64,000 nucleotides of DNA. It comes from Ornithodoros turicata. Its lineage: Eukaryota; Arthropoda; Arachnida; Ixodida; Argasidae. Of this stretch, positions 56,983-64,000 are shown piece by piece (positions within the stretch are counted from its first letter, which is position 1; each line of letters starts with the position of its first letter). Location of the stretch: assembly GCF_037126465.1 (NCBI RefSeq), contig NW_026999401.1, positions 766,501-830,500 on the forward strand, read 5' to 3'. Position numbers and translations under genes: made by a program. The notes below the pieces were generated by a model. The model was given only the letters and a program-made list of their open reading frames with translations. It made no database searches and was not told the DNA's origin.

Positions 56983-57826
56983 AGGTCCCACCGAGAGTCG
57001 AACTCGGATTGCTGGATTCAGAGTCCAGAGTGCTGATCATTACACCATGGGACCTCATATTCCGATGCGGGAACCGAATCCGGGCCTCCTGGGTGAAAGC
57101 CAGGTATCCTAGCCACAAGACCACACCGGAGATGTTTTGAAACGAATGATCGATAGACAAAAGCGATTGTGACGAACACAAGCAGTCCCATTTAAAAAAG
57201 CAATTTGAACAGACAGGTCCCACCGAGAGTCGAACTCGGATTGCTGGATTCAGAGTCCAGAGTGCTGATCATTACACCATGGGACCTCATATTCCGATGC
57301 GGGAACCGAATCCGGGCCTCCTGGGTGAAAGCCAGGTATCCTAGCCACAAGACCACACCGGAGATGTTTTGAAACGAATGATCGATAGACAAAAGCGATT
57401 GTGACGAACACAAGCAGTCCCATTTAAAAAAGCAATTTGAACAGACAGGTCCCACCTAGAGTCGAACTCGGATTGCTGGATTCAGAGTCCAGAGTGCTGA
57501 TCATTACACCATGGGACCTCATATTCCGATGCGGGAACCGAATCCGGGCCTCCTGGGTGAAAGCCAGGTATCTTAGCGACTAGACCACACCGGAGATGTT
57601 TTGAAACGAATGATCGATAGACAAAAGCGATTGTGACGAACACAAGCAGTCGCATTTAAAAAAGCAATATGGACAGACAGGTCCCACCTAGAGTCGAACT
57701 CGGATTGCTGGATTCAGAGTCCAGAGTGCTGATCATTACACCATGGGACCTCATATTCCGATGCGGGAACCGAATCCGGGCCTCCTGGGTGAAAGCCAGG
57801 TATCCTAGCCACAAGACCACACCGGA
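56983..57826 (-). repeat. Mixed block, units 28-31
   Basis: Gln genes start at 56983, 57215, 57447 and 57679. Units 28 and 29 have canonical Gln T-stems, 30 and 31 the mismatch. The Glu T-arm is the damaged form in all four. Units 28, 29 and 31 have a repaired D-stem (ATCCTAGCCACAAGACC on the plus strand). The mixture is what crossover or gene conversion between the two unit kinds would give. Confidence 0.85.
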
Positions 57827-57910
57827 GATGTTTTGAAACGAATGATCGATAGACAAAAGCGATTGTGACGAACACAAGCAGTCCCATTTAAAAAAGCAAT
57901 TTGAACAGAC

Positions 57911-57982
57911 AGGTCCCACCGAGAGTCGAACTCGGATTGCTGGATTCAGAGTCCAGAGTGCTGACCATTACACCATGGGACC
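57911..57982 (-). tRNA. tRNA-Gln (CTG), right unit 32
   Basis: Canonical. First unit of the intact block. D-loop reads TGGTCAGC rather than TGATCAGC. Confidence 0.93.
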
Positions 57983-57988
57983 TCATAT

Positions 57989-58059
57989 TCCGATGCCGGG
58001 AATCGAACCCGGGCCTCCTGGGTGAAAGCCAGGTATCCTAGCCACTAGACCAAACCGGA
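57989..58059 (-). tRNA. tRNA-Glu (TTC), right unit 32
   Basis: Box B GGTTCGATTCC intact. Acceptor base 7 is T instead of G (mismatch), also seen in unit 40. Confidence 0.88.
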
Positions 58060-58143
58060 GATGTTTTGAAACGAATGATCGATAGACAAAAGCGATTGTG
58101 ACGAACACAAGCAGTCGCATTAGAAAAAGCAATTTGAACAGAC

Positions 58144-58215
58144 AGGTCCCACCGAGAGTCGAACTCGGATTGCTGGATTCAGAGTCCAGAGTGCTGACCA
58201 TTACACCATGGGACC
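58144..58215 (-). tRNA. tRNA-Gln (CTG), right unit 33
   Basis: Canonical. Confidence 0.93.
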
Positions 58216-58221
58216 TCATAT

Positions 58222-58292
58222 TCCGATGCCGGGAATCGAACCCGGGCCTCCTGGGTGAAAGCCAGGTATCCTAGCCACTAGACCACACCGGA
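58222..58292 (-). tRNA. tRNA-Glu (TTC), right unit 33
   Basis: Canonical 71-nt Glu: loop CTTTCAC, T-arm CCGGGTTCGATTCCCGG, acceptor TCCGGTG/CATCGGA. Confidence 0.95.
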
Positions 58293-58376
58293 GATGTTTT
58301 GAAACGAATGATCGATAGACAAAAGCGATTGTGACGAACACAAGCAGTCGCATTAGAAAAAGCAATTTGAACAGAC

Positions 58377-58448
58377 AGGTCCCACCGAGAGTCGAACTCG
58401 GATTGCTGGATTCAGAGTCCAGAGTGCTGACCATTACACCATGGGACC
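58377..58448 (-). tRNA. tRNA-Gln (CTG), right unit 34
   Basis: Canonical. Confidence 0.93.
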
Positions 58449-58454
58449 TCATAT

Positions 58455-58525
58455 TCCGATGCCGGGAATCGAACCCGGGCCTCCTGGGTGAAAGCCAGGT
58501 ATCCTAGCCACTAGACCACACCGGA
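58455..58525 (-). tRNA. tRNA-Glu (TTC), right unit 34
   Basis: Canonical. Confidence 0.95.
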
Positions 58526-58609
58526 GATGTTTTGAAACGAATGATCGATAGACAAAAGCGATTGTGACGAACACAAGCAGTCGCATTTAAAAAAGCAATA
58601 TGGACAGAC

Positions 58610-58681
58610 AGGTCCCACAGAGAGTCGAACTCGGATTGCTGGATTCAGAGTCCAGAGTGCTGACCATTACACCATGGGACC
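58610..58681 (-). tRNA. tRNA-Gln (CTG), right unit 35
   Basis: One outer T-stem change (CTCTG for CTCGG). Confidence 0.88.
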
Positions 58682-58687
58682 TCATAT

Positions 58688-58758
58688 TCCGATGCCGGGA
58701 ATCGAACCCGGGCCTCCTGGGTGAAAGCCAGGTATCCTAGCCACTAGACCACACCGGA
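58688..58758 (-). tRNA. tRNA-Glu (TTC), right unit 35
   Basis: Canonical. Confidence 0.95.
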
Positions 58759-58842
58759 GATGTTTTGAAACGAATGATCGATAGACAAAAGCGATTGTGA
58801 CGAACACAAGCAGTCGCATTAGAAAAAGCAATTTGAACAGAC

Positions 58843-58914
58843 AGGTCCCACCGAGAGTCGAACTCGGATTGCTGGATTCAGAGTCCAGAGTGCTGACCAT
58901 TACACCATGTGACC
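58843..58914 (-). tRNA. tRNA-Gln (CTG), right unit 36
   Basis: Acceptor reads GGTCACA instead of GGTCCCA, a mismatch shared with unit 44 (1,854 bp away). Confidence 0.85.
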
Positions 58915-58920
58915 TCATAT

Positions 58921-58991
58921 TCCGATGCCGGGAATCGAACCCGGGCCTCCTGGGTGAAAGCAAGGTATCCTAGCCACTAGACCACACCGGA
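58921..58991 (-). tRNA. tRNA-Glu (TTC), right unit 36
   Basis: Anticodon-stem change (CCTTG for CCTGG), shared with unit 44. Confidence 0.85.
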
Positions 58992-59075
58992 GATGTTTTG
59001 AAACGAATGATCGATAGACAAAAGCGATTGTGACGAACACAAGCAGTCGCATTTAAAAAAGCAATATGGACAGAC

Positions 59076-59687
59076 AGGTCCCACCTAGAGTCGAACTCGG
59101 ATTGCTGGATTCAGAGTCCAGAGTGCTGATCATTACACCATGGGATCTCATATTCCGATGCGGGAACCGAATCCGGGCCTCCTGGGTGAAAGCCAGGTAT
59201 CCTAGCCACAAGACCACACCGGAGATGTTTTGAAACGAATGATCGATAGACAAAAGCGATTGTGACGAACACAAGCAGTCCCATTTAAAAAAGCAATTTG
59301 AACAGACAGGTCCCACCTAGAGTCGAACTCGGACTGCTGGATTCAGAGTCCAGAGTGCTGATCATTACACCATGGGACCTCATATTCCGATGCGGGAACC
59401 GAATCCGGGCCTCCTGGGTGAAAGCCAGGTATCTTAGCGACTAGACCACACCGGAGATGTTTTGAAACGAATGATCGATAGACAAAAGCGATTGTGACGA
59501 ACACAAGCAGTCGCATTTAAAAAAGCAATATGGACAGACAGGTCCCACCTAGAGTCGAACTCGGATTGCTGGATTCAGAGTCCAGAGTGCTGATCATTAC
59601 ACCATGGGACCTCATATTCCGATGCGGGAACCGAATCCGGGCCTCCTGGGTGAAAGCCAGGTATCCTAGCCACAAGACCACACCGGA
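59076..59687 (-). repeat. Degenerate block, units 37-39, inside the canonical region
   Basis: Gln genes at 59076, 59308 and 59540 have the CTAGG T-stem mismatch. Glu genes 78 bases on have the damaged T-arm. Canonical units flank both sides, so the block arrived by duplication of a segment spanning the boundary between unit kinds. Confidence 0.87.
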
Positions 59688-59771
59688 GATGTTTCGAAAC
59701 GAATGATCGATAGACAAAAGCGATTGTGACGAACACAAGCAGTCCCATTTAAAAAAGCAATTTGAACAGAC

Positions 59772-59843
59772 AGGTCCCACCGAGAGTCGAACTCGGATTG
59801 CTGGATTCAGAGTCCAGAGTGCTGACCATTACACCATGGGACC
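59772..59843 (-). tRNA. tRNA-Gln (CTG), right unit 40
   Basis: Canonical. Confidence 0.93.
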
Positions 59844-59849
59844 TCATAT

Positions 59850-59920
59850 TCCGATGCCGGGAATCGAACCCGGGCCTCCTGGGTGAAAGCCAGGTATCCT
59901 AGCCACTAGACCAAACCGGA
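59850..59920 (-). tRNA. tRNA-Glu (TTC), right unit 40
   Basis: Acceptor position 7 variant as in unit 32. Otherwise canonical. Confidence 0.88.
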
Positions 59921-60004
59921 GATGTTTTGAAACGAATGATCGATAGACAAAAGCGATTGTGACGAACACAAGCAGTCGCATTAGAAAAAGCAATTTGAAC
60001 AGAC

Positions 60005-60076
60005 AGGTCCCACCGAGAGTCGAACTCGGATTGCTGGATTCAGAGTCCAGAGTGCTGACCATTACACCATGGGACC
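60005..60076 (-). tRNA. tRNA-Gln (CTG), right unit 41
   Basis: Canonical. Confidence 0.93.
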
Positions 60077-60082
60077 TCATAT

Positions 60083-60153
60083 TCCGATGCCGGGAATCGA
60101 ACCCGGGCCTCCTGGGTGAAAGCCAGGTATCCTAGCCACTAGACCACACCGGA
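60083..60153 (-). tRNA. tRNA-Glu (TTC), right unit 41
   Basis: Canonical. Confidence 0.95.
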
Positions 60154-60237
60154 GATGTTTTGAAACGAATGATCGATAGACAAAAGCGATTGTGACGAAC
60201 ACAAGCAGTCGCATTTAAAAAAGCAATATGGACAGAC

Positions 60238-60302
60238 AGGTCCCACCGAGAGTCGAACTCGGATTGCTGGATTCAGAGTGCTGACCATTACACCATGGGA
60301 CC
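60238..60302 (-). pseudogene. tRNA-Gln, right unit 42, anticodon-arm deletion
   Basis: Seven bases are deleted from the anticodon arm, removing the 5' stem and part of the loop. No anticodon can be presented. Same deletion in units 46, 47 and 51. Confidence 0.92.
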
Positions 60303-60308
60303 TCATAT

Positions 60309-60379
60309 TCCGATGCCGGGAATCGAACCCGGGCCTCCTGGGTGAAAGCCAGGTATCCTAGCCACTAGACCACACCGGA
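60309..60379 (-). tRNA. tRNA-Glu (TTC), right unit 42
   Basis: Canonical, despite the damaged Gln partner. Confidence 0.95.
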
Positions 60380-60463
60380 GATGTTTTGAAACGAATGATC
60401 GATAGACAAAAGCGATTGTGACGAACACAAGCAGTCGCATTTAAAAAAGCAATATGGACAGAC

Positions 60464-60535
60464 AGGTCCCACCGAGAGTCGAACTCGGATTGCTGGATTC
60501 AGAGTCCAGAGTGCTGACCATTACACCATGGGACC
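60464..60535 (-). tRNA. tRNA-Gln (CTG), right unit 43
   Basis: Canonical. Confidence 0.93.
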
Positions 60536-60541
60536 TCATAT

Positions 60542-60612
60542 TCCGATGCCGGGAATCGAACCCGGGCCTCCTGGGTGAAAGCCAGGTATCCTAGCCACTA
60601 GACCACACCGGA
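60542..60612 (-). tRNA. tRNA-Glu (TTC), right unit 43
   Basis: Canonical. Confidence 0.95.
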
Positions 60613-60696
60613 GATGTTTTGAAACGAATGATCGATAGACAAAAGCGATTGTGACGAACACAAGCAGTCGCATTAGAAAAAGCAATTTGAACAGAC

Positions 60697-60768
60697 AGGT
60701 CCCACCGAGAGTCGAACTCGGATTGCTGGATTCAGAGTCCAGAGTGCTGACCATTACACCATGTGACC
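60697..60768 (-). tRNA. tRNA-Gln (CTG), right unit 44
   Basis: Acceptor mismatch GGTCACA as in unit 36. Confidence 0.85.
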
Positions 60769-60774
60769 TCATAT

Positions 60775-60845
60775 TCCGATGCCGGGAATCGAACCCGGGC
60801 CTCCTGGGTGAAAGCAAGGTATCCTAGCCACTAGACCACACCGGA
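60775..60845 (-). tRNA. tRNA-Glu (TTC), right unit 44
   Basis: Anticodon-stem change CCTTG as in unit 36. Confidence 0.85.
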
Positions 60846-60929
60846 GATGTTTTGAAACGAATGATCGATAGACAAAAGCGATTGTGACGAACACAAGCAG
60901 TCGCATTTAAAAAAGCAATATGGACAGAC

Positions 60930-61001
60930 AGGTCCCACCGAGAGTCGAACTCGGATTGCTGGATTCAGAGTCCAGAGTGCTGACCATTACACCATGGGAC
61001 C
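60930..61001 (-). tRNA. tRNA-Gln (CTG), right unit 45
   Basis: Canonical. Confidence 0.93.
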
Positions 61002-61007
61002 TCATAT

Positions 61008-61078
61008 TCCGATGCCGGGAATCGAACCCGGGCCTCCTGGGTGAAAGCCAGGTATCCTAGCCACTAGACCACACCGGA
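61008..61078 (-). tRNA. tRNA-Glu (TTC), right unit 45
   Basis: Canonical. Confidence 0.95.
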
Positions 61079-61162
61079 GATGTTTTGAAACGAATGATCG
61101 ATAGACAAAAGCGATTGTGACGAACACAAGCAGTCGCATTTAAAAAAGCAATATGGACAGAC

Positions 61163-61227
61163 AGGTCCCACCGAGAGTCGAACTCGGATTGCTGGATTCA
61201 GAGTGCTGACCATTACACCATGGGACC
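61163..61227 (-). pseudogene. tRNA-Gln, right unit 46, anticodon-arm deletion
   Basis: Same 7-base deletion as unit 42. Confidence 0.92.
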
Positions 61228-61233
61228 TCATAT

Positions 61234-61304
61234 TCCGATGCCGGGAATCGTACCCGGGCCTCCTGGGTGAAAGCCAGGTATCCTAGCCACTAGATCACAC
61301 CGGA
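61234..61304 (-). tRNA. tRNA-Glu (TTC), right unit 46
   Basis: Two changes: T-loop GTACGATTCC (T54 to A) and D-arm TGATCTAG. Box B is weakened. Confidence 0.8.
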
Positions 61305-61388
61305 GATGTTTTGAAACGAATGATCGATAGACAAAAGCGATTGTGACGAACACAAGCAGTCGCATTTAAAAAAGCAACATGGACAGAC

Positions 61389-61453
61389 AGGTCCCACCGA
61401 GAGTCGAACTCGGATTGCTGGATTCAGAGTGCTGACCATTACACCATGGGACC
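61389..61453 (-). pseudogene. tRNA-Gln, right unit 47, anticodon-arm deletion
   Basis: Same 7-base deletion as unit 42. Spacer has CAACATGG, shared with unit 51. Confidence 0.92.
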
Positions 61454-61459
61454 TCATAT

Positions 61460-61530
61460 TCCGATGCAGGGAATCGAACCCGGGCCTCCTGGGTGAAAGC
61501 CAGGTATCCTAGCCACTAGACCACACCGGA
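61460..61530 (-). tRNA. tRNA-Glu (TTC), right unit 47
   Basis: Outer T-stem change (CCCTG for CCCGG), shared with unit 51. Confidence 0.88.
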
Positions 61531-61614
61531 GATGTTTTGAAACGAATGATCGATAGACAAAAGCGATTGTGACGAACACAAGCAGTCGCATTTAAAAAAG
61601 CAATATGGACAGAC

Positions 61615-61686
61615 AGGTCCCACCGAGAGTAGAACTCAGATTGCTGGATTCAGAGTCCAGAGTGCTGACCATTACACCATGGGACC
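61615..61686 (-). tRNA. tRNA-Gln (CTG), right unit 48
   Basis: T-arm CTGAGTTCTACTCTCGG has two changes, including conserved G57-region base C56-G57 context. Shared with unit 52. Confidence 0.75.
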
Positions 61687-61692
61687 TCATAT

Positions 61693-61763
61693 TCCGATGC
61701 CGGGAATCGAACCCGGGCCTCCTGGGTGAAAGCCAGGTATCCTAGCCACTAGACCACACCGGA
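61693..61763 (-). tRNA. tRNA-Glu (TTC), right unit 48
   Basis: Canonical. Confidence 0.95.
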
Positions 61764-61847
61764 GATGTTTTGAAACGAATGATCGATAGACAAAAGCGAT
61801 TGTGACGAACACAAGCAGTCGCATTTAAAAAAGCAATATGTACAGAC

Positions 61848-61919
61848 AGGTCCCACCGAGAGTCGAACTCGGATTGCTGGATTCAGAGTCCAGAGTGCTG
61901 ACCATTACACCATGGGACC
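61848..61919 (-). tRNA. tRNA-Gln (CTG), right unit 49
   Basis: Canonical. Confidence 0.93.
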
Positions 61920-61925
61920 TCATAT

Positions 61926-61996
61926 TCCGATGCCGGGAATCGAACCCGGGCCTCCTGGGTGAAAGCCAGGTATCCTAGCCACTAGACCACACCGGA
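61926..61996 (-). tRNA. tRNA-Glu (TTC), right unit 49
   Basis: Canonical. Confidence 0.95.
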
Positions 61997-62080
61997 GATG
62001 TTTTGAAACGAATGATCGATAGACAAAAGCGATTGTGACGAACACAAGCAGTCGCATTTAAAAAAGCAATATGTACAGAC

Positions 62081-62152
62081 AGGTCCCACCGAGAGTCGAA
62101 CTCGGATTGCTGGATTCAGAGTCCAGAGTGCTGACCATTACACCATGGGACC
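62081..62152 (-). tRNA. tRNA-Gln (CTG), right unit 50
   Basis: Canonical. Confidence 0.93.
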
Positions 62153-62158
62153 TCATAT

Positions 62159-62229
62159 TCCGATGCCGGGAATCGAACCCGGGCCTCCTGGGTGAAAGCC
62201 AGGTATCCTAGCCACTAGACCACACCGGA
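62159..62229 (-). tRNA. tRNA-Glu (TTC), right unit 50
   Basis: Canonical. Confidence 0.95.
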
Positions 62230-62313
62230 GATGTTTTGAAACGAATGATCGATAGACAAAAGCGATTGTGACGAACACAAGCAGTCGCATTTAAAAAAGC
62301 AACATGGACAGAC

Positions 62314-62378
62314 AGGTCCCACCGAGAGTCGAACTCGGATTGCTGGATTCAGAGTGCTGACCATTACACCATGGGACC
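62314..62378 (-). pseudogene. tRNA-Gln, right unit 51, anticodon-arm deletion
   Basis: Same 7-base deletion as unit 42. Near-copy of unit 47. Confidence 0.92.
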
Positions 62379-62384
62379 TCATAT

Positions 62385-62455
62385 TCCGATGCAGGGAATC
62401 GAACCCGGGCCTCCTGGGTGAAAGCCAGGTATCCTAGCCACTAGACCACACCGGA
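62385..62455 (-). tRNA. tRNA-Glu (TTC), right unit 51
   Basis: Outer T-stem change as in unit 47. Confidence 0.88.
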
Positions 62456-62539
62456 GATGTTTTGAAACGAATGATCGATAGACAAAAGCGATTGTGACGA
62501 ACACAAGCAGTCGCATTTAAAAAAGCAATATGGACAGAC

Positions 62540-62603
62540 AGGTCCCACCGAGAGTAGAACTCAGATTGCTGGATTCAGAGTCCAGAGTGCTCACCATTAC
62601 ACC
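62540..62603 (-). pseudogene. tRNA-Gln, right unit 52, 5' deletion
   Basis: Eight bases of the 5' acceptor strand are missing, so Gln joins the linker early. The T-arm changes match unit 48. The same kind of 5' loss occurs in unit 56 and in left-array copy 4. Confidence 0.9.
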
Positions 62604-62609
62604 TCATAT

Positions 62610-62680
62610 TCCGATGCCGGGAATCGAACCCGGGCCTCCTGGGTGAAAGCCAGGTTTCCTAGCCACTAGACCACACCGGA
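62610..62680 (-). tRNA. tRNA-Glu (TTC), right unit 52
   Basis: One change in the D-arm/anticodon-arm junction (GGAAACC for GGATACC). Also in unit 54. Confidence 0.92.
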
Positions 62681-62764
62681 GATGTTTTGAAACGAATGAT
62701 CGATAGACAAAAGCGATTGTGACGAACACAAGCAGTCGCATTTAAAAAAGCAATATGTACAGAC

Positions 62765-62836
62765 AGGTCCCACCGAGAGTCGAACTCGGATTGCTGGATT
62801 CAGAGTCCAGAGTGCTGACCATTACACCATGGGACC
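62765..62836 (-). tRNA. tRNA-Gln (CTG), right unit 53
   Basis: Canonical. Confidence 0.93.
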
Positions 62837-62842
62837 TCATAT

Positions 62843-62913
62843 TCCGATGCCGGGAATCGAACCCGGGGCTCCTGGGTGAAAGCCAGGTATCCTAGCCACT
62901 AGACCACACCGGA
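62843..62913 (-). tRNA. tRNA-Glu (TTC), right unit 53
   Basis: Variable-loop change (GAGCCCC for GAGGCCC). Stems intact. Confidence 0.92.
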
Positions 62914-62997
62914 GATGTTTTGAAGCGAATGATCGATAGACAAAAGCGATTGTGACGAACACAAGCAGTCACATTTAAAAAAGCAATATGGACAGAC

Positions 62998-63069
62998 AGG
63001 TCCCACCGAGAGTCGAACTCGGATTGCTGGATTCAGAGTCCAGAGTGCTGACCATTACACCATGGGACC
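62998..63069 (-). tRNA. tRNA-Gln (CTG), right unit 54
   Basis: Canonical. Confidence 0.93.
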
Positions 63070-63075
63070 TCATAT

Positions 63076-63146
63076 TCCGATGCCGGGAATCGAACCCGGG
63101 CCTCCTGGGTGAAAGCCAGGTTTCCTAGCCACTAGACCACACCGGA
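63076..63146 (-). tRNA. tRNA-Glu (TTC), right unit 54
   Basis: Same GGAAACC change as unit 52. Confidence 0.92.
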
Positions 63147-63230
63147 GATGTTTTGAAACGAATGATCGATAGACAAAAGCGATTGTGACGAACACAAGCA
63201 GTCGCATTTAAAAAAGCAATATGTACAGAC

Positions 63231-63302
63231 AGGTCCCACCGAGAGTCGAACTCGGATTGCTGGATTCAGAGTCCAGAGTGCTGACCATTACACCATGGGA
63301 CC
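63231..63302 (-). tRNA. tRNA-Gln (CTG), right unit 55
   Basis: Canonical. Confidence 0.93.
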
Positions 63303-63308
63303 TCATAT

Positions 63309-63379
63309 TCCGATGCCGGGAATCGAACCCGGGCCTCCTGGGTGAAAGCCAGGTATCCTAGCCACTAGACCACACCGGA
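63309..63379 (-). tRNA. tRNA-Glu (TTC), right unit 55
   Basis: Canonical. Confidence 0.95.
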
Positions 63380-63463
63380 GATGTTTTGAAACGAATGATC
63401 GATAGACAAAAGCGATTGTGACGAACACAAGCAGTCGCATTTAGAAAAGCAATATGTACAGAC

Positions 63464-63527
63464 AGGTCCCACCGAGAGTCGAACTCGGATTGCTGGATTC
63501 AGAGTCCAGAGTGCTGACCATTACACC
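63464..63527 (-). pseudogene. tRNA-Gln, right unit 56, 5' deletion
   Basis: Eight-base loss of the 5' acceptor strand, as in unit 52, but with an intact T-arm. Confidence 0.9.
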
Positions 63528-63533
63528 TCATAT

Positions 63534-63604
63534 TCCGCTGCCGGGAATCGAACCCGGGCCTCCTGGGTGAAAGCCAGGTATCCTAGCCACTAGACCACAC
63601 CGGA
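63534..63604 (-). tRNA. tRNA-Glu (TTC), right unit 56
   Basis: One acceptor-region change (CAGCGGA for CATCGGA). Confidence 0.9.
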
Positions 63605-63688
63605 GATGTTTTGAAACGAATGATCGATAGACAAAAGCGATTGTGACGAACACAAGCAGTCGCATTTAAAAAAGCAATATGGACAGAC

Positions 63689-63760
63689 AGGTCCCACCGA
63701 GAGTCGAACTCGGATTGCTGGATTCAGAGTCCAGAGTGCTGACCATTACACCATGGGACC
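63689..63760 (-). tRNA. tRNA-Gln (CTG), right unit 57
   Basis: Canonical. Confidence 0.93.
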
Positions 63761-63766
63761 TCATAT

Positions 63767-63837
63767 TCCGATGCCGGGAATCGAACCCGGGCCTCCTGGG
63801 TGAAAGCCAGGTATCCTAGCCACTAGACCACACCGGA
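63767..63837 (-). tRNA. tRNA-Glu (TTC), right unit 57
   Basis: Canonical. Confidence 0.95.
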
Positions 63838-63921
63838 GATGTTTTGAAACGAATGATCGATAGACAAAAGCGATTGTGACGAACACAAGCAGTCGCATTT
63901 AAAAAAGCAATATGTACAGAC

Positions 63922-63993
63922 AGGTCCCACCGAGAGTCGAACTCGGATTGCTGGATTCAGAGTCCAGAGTGCTGACCATTACACCATGGGACC
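63922..63993 (-). tRNA. tRNA-Gln (CTG), right unit 58
   Basis: Canonical. The window ends seven bases upstream of it, so its Glu partner is outside. Confidence 0.93.
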
Positions 63994-64000
63994 TCATATT

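Larger units (their letters stand above)
50717..64000 (-). repeat. Right tRNA array: Glu(TTC)-Gln(CTG) tandem repeat, 58 units
   Basis: On the minus strand each unit reads Glu, ATATGA, Gln, about 13-16 nt, T6, then spacer. The period is 232-233 bp. Gln copies begin (plus-strand coordinate) at 50717, 50950, 51182 and every 232 bp to 55822, then at 56055 and onward past the window edge. Five units are 226 or 225 bp because of 7- or 8-bp deletions in Gln. Three kinds of unit occur: a proximal transition unit, degenerate units (2-31 and 37-39) and mostly canonical units (32-36 and 40-58). Spacers stay very similar across all kinds. Confidence 0.96.

Noticed and set aside
50927..60817. Dozens of identical 78-93 codon open frames across the right array.
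   Set aside because: They are translations of tRNA genes and spacers, repeated because the DNA is repeated.
50717..64000. CRISPR-like regular repeat spacing.
   Set aside because: Period is 232 bp, spacers are identical, and units are tRNA genes. No feature of a CRISPR array is present.

Overview
The window looks like a repeat-dominated stretch of an arthropod nuclear genome, most likely a tick or other arachnid. The basis is the non-LTR retrotransposon types, the tRNA-derived SINE-like repeats, a Penelope-like element, and many hAT, PIF/Harbinger, pogo and TA-target DNA transposon remnants. The species call is inference. I see no convincing single-copy host protein gene. Every recognisable coding sequence belongs to a transposon.

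Both ends are tRNA gene arrays. At the left end (1-6863, + strand) nine tRNA-Gln(TTG) and nine tRNA-Glu(CTC) copies repeat every 233-234 bp. At the right end (50717 to beyond 64000, - strand) 58 tRNA-Gln(CTG) and 57 tRNA-Glu(TTC) copies repeat every 232-233 bp. The arrays share one design: Glu, then a six-base ATATGA linker, then Gln, then a T-run about 15 nt after Gln. They differ at the wobble base of both anticodons, so together they carry both isoacceptors of Gln and of Glu. In the right array about 30 consecutive units carry damaged Glu genes, while a distal block (from 57911, with one relapse at 59076-59687) is mostly canonical.

A 4.8-kb Tx1-like LINE (885-5665) sits inside one left-array tRNA-Glu gene, with a 15-bp target duplication inside the D-arm. 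It has ORF1 with two CCHC knuckles, and ORF2 with endonuclease, reverse transcriptase and a C-terminal zinc finger. A short relative (43020-43456) is inserted in the D-arm of a tRNA-like sequence within another repeat, with a 17-bp duplication. Together they suggest a LINE lineage that inserts into tRNA sequences.

The middle (6.9-50.7 kb) is a nest of DNA transposons. The clearest are: a PIF/Harbinger element (9890-14001) with a MADF-domain gene and an intron-containing but truncated transposase; a head-to-head pair of Penelope-like 3' ends (20.6-26 kb) holding five later insertions whose empty sites mostly survive in the opposite arm; hAT-type elements with 8-bp duplications (22613, 27157, 33770, 34965); at least eight foldback MITEs of one CACTCT-ended family (34-50 kb); a pogo-type element inside a larger foldback (43905-45511); and a second LINE reverse transcriptase fragment (40580-41575). 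Stretches between these hold low-complexity DNA and unclassified repeats.
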